DNA of 64,000 nucleotides from Mesorhizobium loti. GTDB lineage: Bacteria > Pseudomonadota > Alphaproteobacteria > Rhizobiales > Rhizobiaceae. The notes beneath the pieces were generated by a model. The model made no database searches and was not told the origin of the DNA. It worked only from the letters and a program-made list of their open reading frames with translations. Below, piece by piece: positions 63,580-64,000 of this stretch (its first letter is position 1; the number at the start of each line of letters is the position of its first letter). The position numbers and the translations under genes were made by a program. The stretch covers positions 2,976,001-3,040,000 of the forward strand of contig AP017605.1 in assembly GCA_002356515.1 (NCBI GenBank), in the 5' to 3' direction.

Positions 63580-64000
63580 TCAAAGCCGAAACACCTTGAC
63601 CTCGTTGCCGCGCTCCAACGCCTTGTTGGCGATAAACATCTCCGCTTTCGACTGTTCGGCATCGCGATCGGCGAGAACCCGCAGCATCGCTTCCAGCCGC
63701 CGCAGCGCGATCGCCTTGTTGCGGTGCTGCGAGCGCTCGTTGCGCGCCGTCACCACTATGCCGGTCGGCAGGTGGACGGCCCGCACGGCGCTGTCGGTGG
63801 TGTTCTGATGCTGTCCGCCAGGGCCACCGGCCCGCAAGGTTTCGAAACGGACATCGGACGGTGCGATCGAAACGGCGACGGCATCCGACAGATCCACGAC
63901 CTGCACACCGACGAACCAGTTCTGTCGCTTGTGGCCTGCGCGCACCGGGCTCTTGAAGACGAACTTGATGGTGCCGCAATATTCCTGCGCGAGCGCTTCG
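63580..64000 (-). CDS. prfH: PrfH-like peptide chain release factor, 5' truncated by window edge
   Basis: The frame is open to the window end, so the N terminus is missing. The visible part reads EYCGTIKFVFKSPVRAGHKR then QNWFVGV, followed by the peptidyl-tRNA hydrolysis motif LRAGGPGGQHQNTTDSAVRA and the basic ARNERSQHRNKAIALRRLEA. The SP-R-HKR-NWFVGV block is characteristic of PrfH, a release-factor homologue usually encoded beside rtcB and thought to rescue ribosomes damaged at 16S rRNA. It ends 107 bases upstream of the YafY gene. Confidence 0.85.
   Translation of the reverse strand, partial: EALAQEYCGTIKFVFKSPVRAGHKRQNWFVGVQVVDLSDAVAVSIAPSDVRFETLRAGGPGGQHQNTTDSAVRAVHLPTGIVVTARNERSQHRNKAIALRRLEAMLRVLADRDAEQSKAEMFIANKALERGNEVKVFRL

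Overview
The window reads as chromosomal DNA of a rhizobial alphaproteobacterium, most likely Mesorhizobium or a close relative. This rests on protein resemblance by eye and on gene order: lptC-lptA-lptB-rpoN-hpf-ptsN, ubiE-ubiB-coaBC, an Hsp20 gene paired with a DUF1150 gene, an IalB-family protein, and a heat-shock leader that looks like a rhizobial ROSE thermometer. No database search was possible.

Layout. (1) 1-12555 looks like accessory DNA. It holds the 3' part of a large ATPase/TPR regulator, a Tat-exported epoxide hydrolase, a VOC protein, an MFS exporter, and a one-strand cluster of NTF2-like proteins, two alpha/beta hydrolases, an EthD-type protein and an unknown protein, with a divergent AraC regulator. 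By eye it is less GC-rich than the rest. It ends at the 3' end of a tRNA-Ser(GGA) gene, the usual geometry of a genomic island border. (2) 12646-16903 holds small membrane proteins, MsrA, an anti-sigma-like membrane protein and SlyX. (3) 15227-25785 is a nucleoside uptake and salvage locus: a BMP-type ABC transporter (binding protein, double ATPase, two permeases), cytidine deaminase, purine-nucleoside phosphorylase and thymidine phosphorylase, then upp and an adenosine/adenine deaminase on the other strand. (4) 25920-30334 is ubiE-ubiB-coaBC, with a FitAB-type toxin-antitoxin pair between ubiB and coaBC.

(5) 30398-38530 carries an IalB-like protein, a Nudix hydrolase and an operon of TctCBA transporter, type III CoA-transferase and citryl-CoA lyase-like protein under a divergent IclR regulator. 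Together these suggest import, CoA activation and cleavage of a tricarboxylate-like acid. (6) 38793-41291 is a membrane PAS-GGDEF-EAL protein broken by one in-frame amber codon. (7) 41305-45638 holds GNAT, DUF2214, nth, DUF2244, a methyltransferase and an Ada-like repair protein. (8) 45860-47692 is a compact operon of four small exported proteins: two related cysteine-containing beta-rich proteins flank a pilus-chaperone-like protein and a coiled-coil-tailed protein. It is the best candidate for an undescribed system. (9) 47881-53389 holds ribokinase, an amidase-like protein, a LysE exporter, nucleoside hydrolase, and Hsp20-DUF1150 behind an RpoH-like promoter and a ROSE-like thermometer. (10) 53458-58803 (minus) is lptC-lptA-lptB-rpoN-hpf-ptsN. 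(11) 59164-64000 holds sppA, ihfB, a LapA-like protein, an ornithine cyclodeaminase homologue, EVE and VOC proteins, a YafY-type regulator and the 3' part of a PrfH-like release factor.

No CRISPR array, rRNA, prophage, integrase or intact insertion sequence was seen. One 68-bp palindromic repeat occurs twice (14898-14965 and, inverted, 54843-54910).
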